This document shows, one piece after another, positions 14,147-15,592 of a stretch of 15,592 nucleotides of DNA. Both the position numbers and the translations under genes were made by a program. The notes under the pieces are model-generated. The model was not told where the DNA came from. It saw nothing but the letters and a program-made list of their open reading frames with translations, and did not search any database. The DNA is from an uncultured Mesorhizobium sp. (GTDB lineage Bacteria; Pseudomonadota; Alphaproteobacteria; Rhizobiales; Rhizobiaceae): positions 1 to 15,592 of the forward strand of contig CALFXR010000108.1 of assembly GCA_937958475.1 (NCBI GenBank). Reading direction: 5' to 3'. How positions within the stretch are numbered: position 1 is the first letter of the stretch; every line of letters begins with the position of its first letter.

Positions 14147-15520
14147 CTACGTCCATGCGAAATGGAGATCGAGGCGCCAGAATACGGCATCTACTCCTTC
14201 CCGGACCGCGTACGCTGCCGCCAAACTCAACGCATGTTCGTGCGGAATTCGCGCATTGGAAACAAGCGGACGTACTTCGGGGGCGGCGTTCCGACGCTGG
14301 CGGATTGACGCAATGTGGGAGATATCATTCCGGGCATCCTGGCCTATCACCTCGGTGCCCACCACAATGTAAGTTCGAGGCGGGGAGATATCATTCTTCA
14401 TCTCGCGCGCAGCGGCAAGAAACTCACGAGCGCGGCGGTTGAAAAGGTCGTTGGCGTAGCGACGCAGCGACTCAAGTCCTCTATGTTCCGGATGACGCTT
14501 GCGCCATCCCTCCCACCCTCCCCGTGTTACCTCGATCGGAACGATCGGGGTCAATTCGGTGTCGGTGGTCTTCGCTTCTTCGACATGGGCGGACCAGTCT
14601 GCATACGTCCGCAGCAGCCGCTCCTCCTGCAAGGCATTTCGGATTCGCCGGTATTCAGTTTCCGTCATCGCTGGGATCGTTGTCGCCACAGGTGGCAACC
14701 CCTCAAAGCCCACGGCATTTTGACGGGGGCGACGCGGGCCGTAAAACCTGCTCTCGTTGCCGAAGGGCATCGCTGGCTTGACGAAGGTGACGCCGTCAAC
14801 ATCAAAAGCGATGTCGAAGACCGGCGCCTTCTTGGCATCCGGTCCGTGTTCGCCCCTGACGAAGGCGGTCATATGCTGATCGGCAAACTCGCCCCACGCA
14901 CTCCTAAGTGCTTCGAACCCCTCGAAAGGCCGCTCCGCATGGATCGGTACGTAGTCAAGCGGCCAAAGCGCTACGGTGTCGAACCCATCACTGTGAAAAT
15001 AGCAACCGCCGACAACGATGCCGTCGATCCCCCGGCTATCGTTCCGAGCACGTCGCTCGACATTCTGGACCAGCTCTTCCTGCGTCAACGCGGCGAAGCC
15101 GTTGTTGATGACGAAGAGAACCGTGGTGGTGATGCCCGGAATCTCAACGCGCGACTGCTTGAGCTGGCCTCGTGCCTTGGCTACCGCACCGCGTACTGGA
15201 CGTTCCAGGATCGAGGCATAGTCGCGCCTTGCGTCAGGCGGCAAGAGCCGCGGGTCAACAATAACGACTGGCCGCGACGCCTGATATCGCGAAAAGAGAT
15301 CGGCAATCCTGGCTTGATGTTCCGGTTTTAAGAGAGCCTCATCGTCCAGGAACTTGAGTTCGATGACTGCGTCGCCCAGCCGGTAATCCGCATTTGCACG
15401 GCCGAGACGGTCGGAATCAGGGTGCGCACGGCTACCGCCTGCGCGGGTGAACACGGCATCAATGTCCGCTTCAAACAGCGGTCGGATAACGGGCCACGGA
15501 AGTGGAGACGATTTGATCAC
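14147..15520 (-). CDS. Uncharacterised 457-aa protein with PD-(D/E)XK nuclease-like N-terminus
   Basis: I do not recognise a named family. The first 80 residues carry a PD-(D/E)XK-like pattern: acidic residues in the first helix (E18, D21), D45 in NADYRL, the E54-x-K56 pair in VIELKFL, and Q69 in a following helix (PEHQARIADLF). A later AVAKARGQLKQSR helix also suits the fold. The middle has VLFVINNGFAALTQEEL, RRARNDSRGIDGIVVGG and YFHSDGFDTVALWPLDY, which appear conserved in hypothetical proteins I recall without a function. No signal peptide or membrane segment is seen. The start is GTG (an in-frame TGA immediately precedes it) with GAGG 10 bases ahead. GC is lower than in nnr. A defence or repair nuclease is possible; function is unknown. 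Confidence 0.8.
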   Translation of the reverse strand: MIKSSPLPWPVIRPLFEADIDAVFTRAGGSRAHPDSDRLGRANADYRLGDAVIELKFLDDEALLKPEHQARIADLFSRYQASRPVVIVDPRLLPPDARRDYASILERPVRGAVAKARGQLKQSRVEIPGITTTVLFVINNGFAALTQEELVQNVERRARNDSRGIDGIVVGGCYFHSDGFDTVALWPLDYVPIHAERPFEGFEALRSAWGEFADQHMTAFVRGEHGPDAKKAPVFDIAFDVDGVTFVKPAMPFGNESRFYGPRRPRQNAVGFEGLPPVATTIPAMTETEYRRIRNALQEERLLRTYADWSAHVEEAKTTDTELTPIVPIEVTRGGWEGWRKRHPEHRGLESLRRYANDLFNRRAREFLAAAREMKNDISPPRTYIVVGTEVIGQDARNDISHIASIRQRRNAAPEVRPLVSNARIPHEHALSLAAAYAVREGVDAVFWRLDLHFAWT

Positions 15521-15540
15521 GGCTCACCAGCCTCTACCTA

Positions 15541-15592
15541 GAGCATTTTCGTTGAATGCGGAGTCGGTTTGAGGATTCACGCGGGCGGCCTT
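15541..15592. repeat. Possible interspersed-repeat fragment at the right edge
   Basis: The last 50 bases begin GAGCATTTTCG and continue through GAATGCGGAGTCGGTTTG. They resemble, from memory, the short palindromic intergenic repeats common in Mesorhizobium, Brucella and relatives. The element is cut by the window edge, so the matching second arm cannot be seen. A small palindrome, CTCTA-CC-TAGAG, lies at 15532-15543 just before it. Confidence 0.25.

Noticed and set aside
14315..15331. 338-aa open frame on the plus strand
   Set aside because: It is antisense to the 457-aa gene, which has the better protein-like motifs and a plausible start. The plus-strand product shows no domain.

Overview
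The window looks like chromosomal DNA of an alphaproteobacterium, probably Hyphomicrobiales (a Mesorhizobium-, Nitratireductor- or Aquamicrobium-like organism). Base composition is GC-rich, reaching the high 70s percent in single lines of the nnr gene. The glnB-glnA pair divergent from a bifunctional NAD(P)HX-repair gene is familiar from that order. The genus is an inference; there is no rRNA or other marker in the window.

Layout. (1) 16-1833, minus: an AAA/OLD-like ATPase with a TOPRIM-type C-terminus, lower in GC than its surroundings and probably an acquired defence-type gene whose possible partner would lie beyond the left edge. (2) 2195-4134: the glnB-glnA nitrogen-assimilation operon on the minus strand, with a strong terminator after glnA and a candidate sigma-54 promoter before glnB. 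(3) 4370-7956, plus: nnr (NAD(P)HX epimerase/dehydratase), translationally coupled by ATGA to a secreted, cysteine-rich CxxCH protein. (4) 7963-11988, minus: DUF72 protein, a small protein, a subtilisin-family (S8) peptidase, a glutathione S-transferase and an XRE regulator. (5) 12334-13134, plus: an exported L,D-transpeptidase. (6) 13175-14134, plus: a Phd-type antitoxin and PIN-domain toxin with a readable promoter/operator. (7) 14147-15520, minus: an unrecognised 457-aa protein with a PD-(D/E)XK-like signature, followed by a possible interspersed-repeat fragment at the right edge.

Functional links. glnB and glnA form the PII/glutamine synthetase control unit, and the sigma-54-like site fits NtrC-dependent control. 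The antitoxin and toxin are a unit with overlapping ends. The most unusual observation is in region 4. The small protein just downstream of the S8 peptidase shares FAV[RK] and FADPxIEP motifs, at nearly the same spacing, with the peptidase's own N-terminal segment. This suggests a free-standing copy of a prodomain-like module acting on the peptidase in trans. Other points worth checking are the antitoxin, which carries two Phd-like half-domains and may be leaderless, and the two uncharacterised nuclease-like genes at the window's ends, which flank a core-like block.
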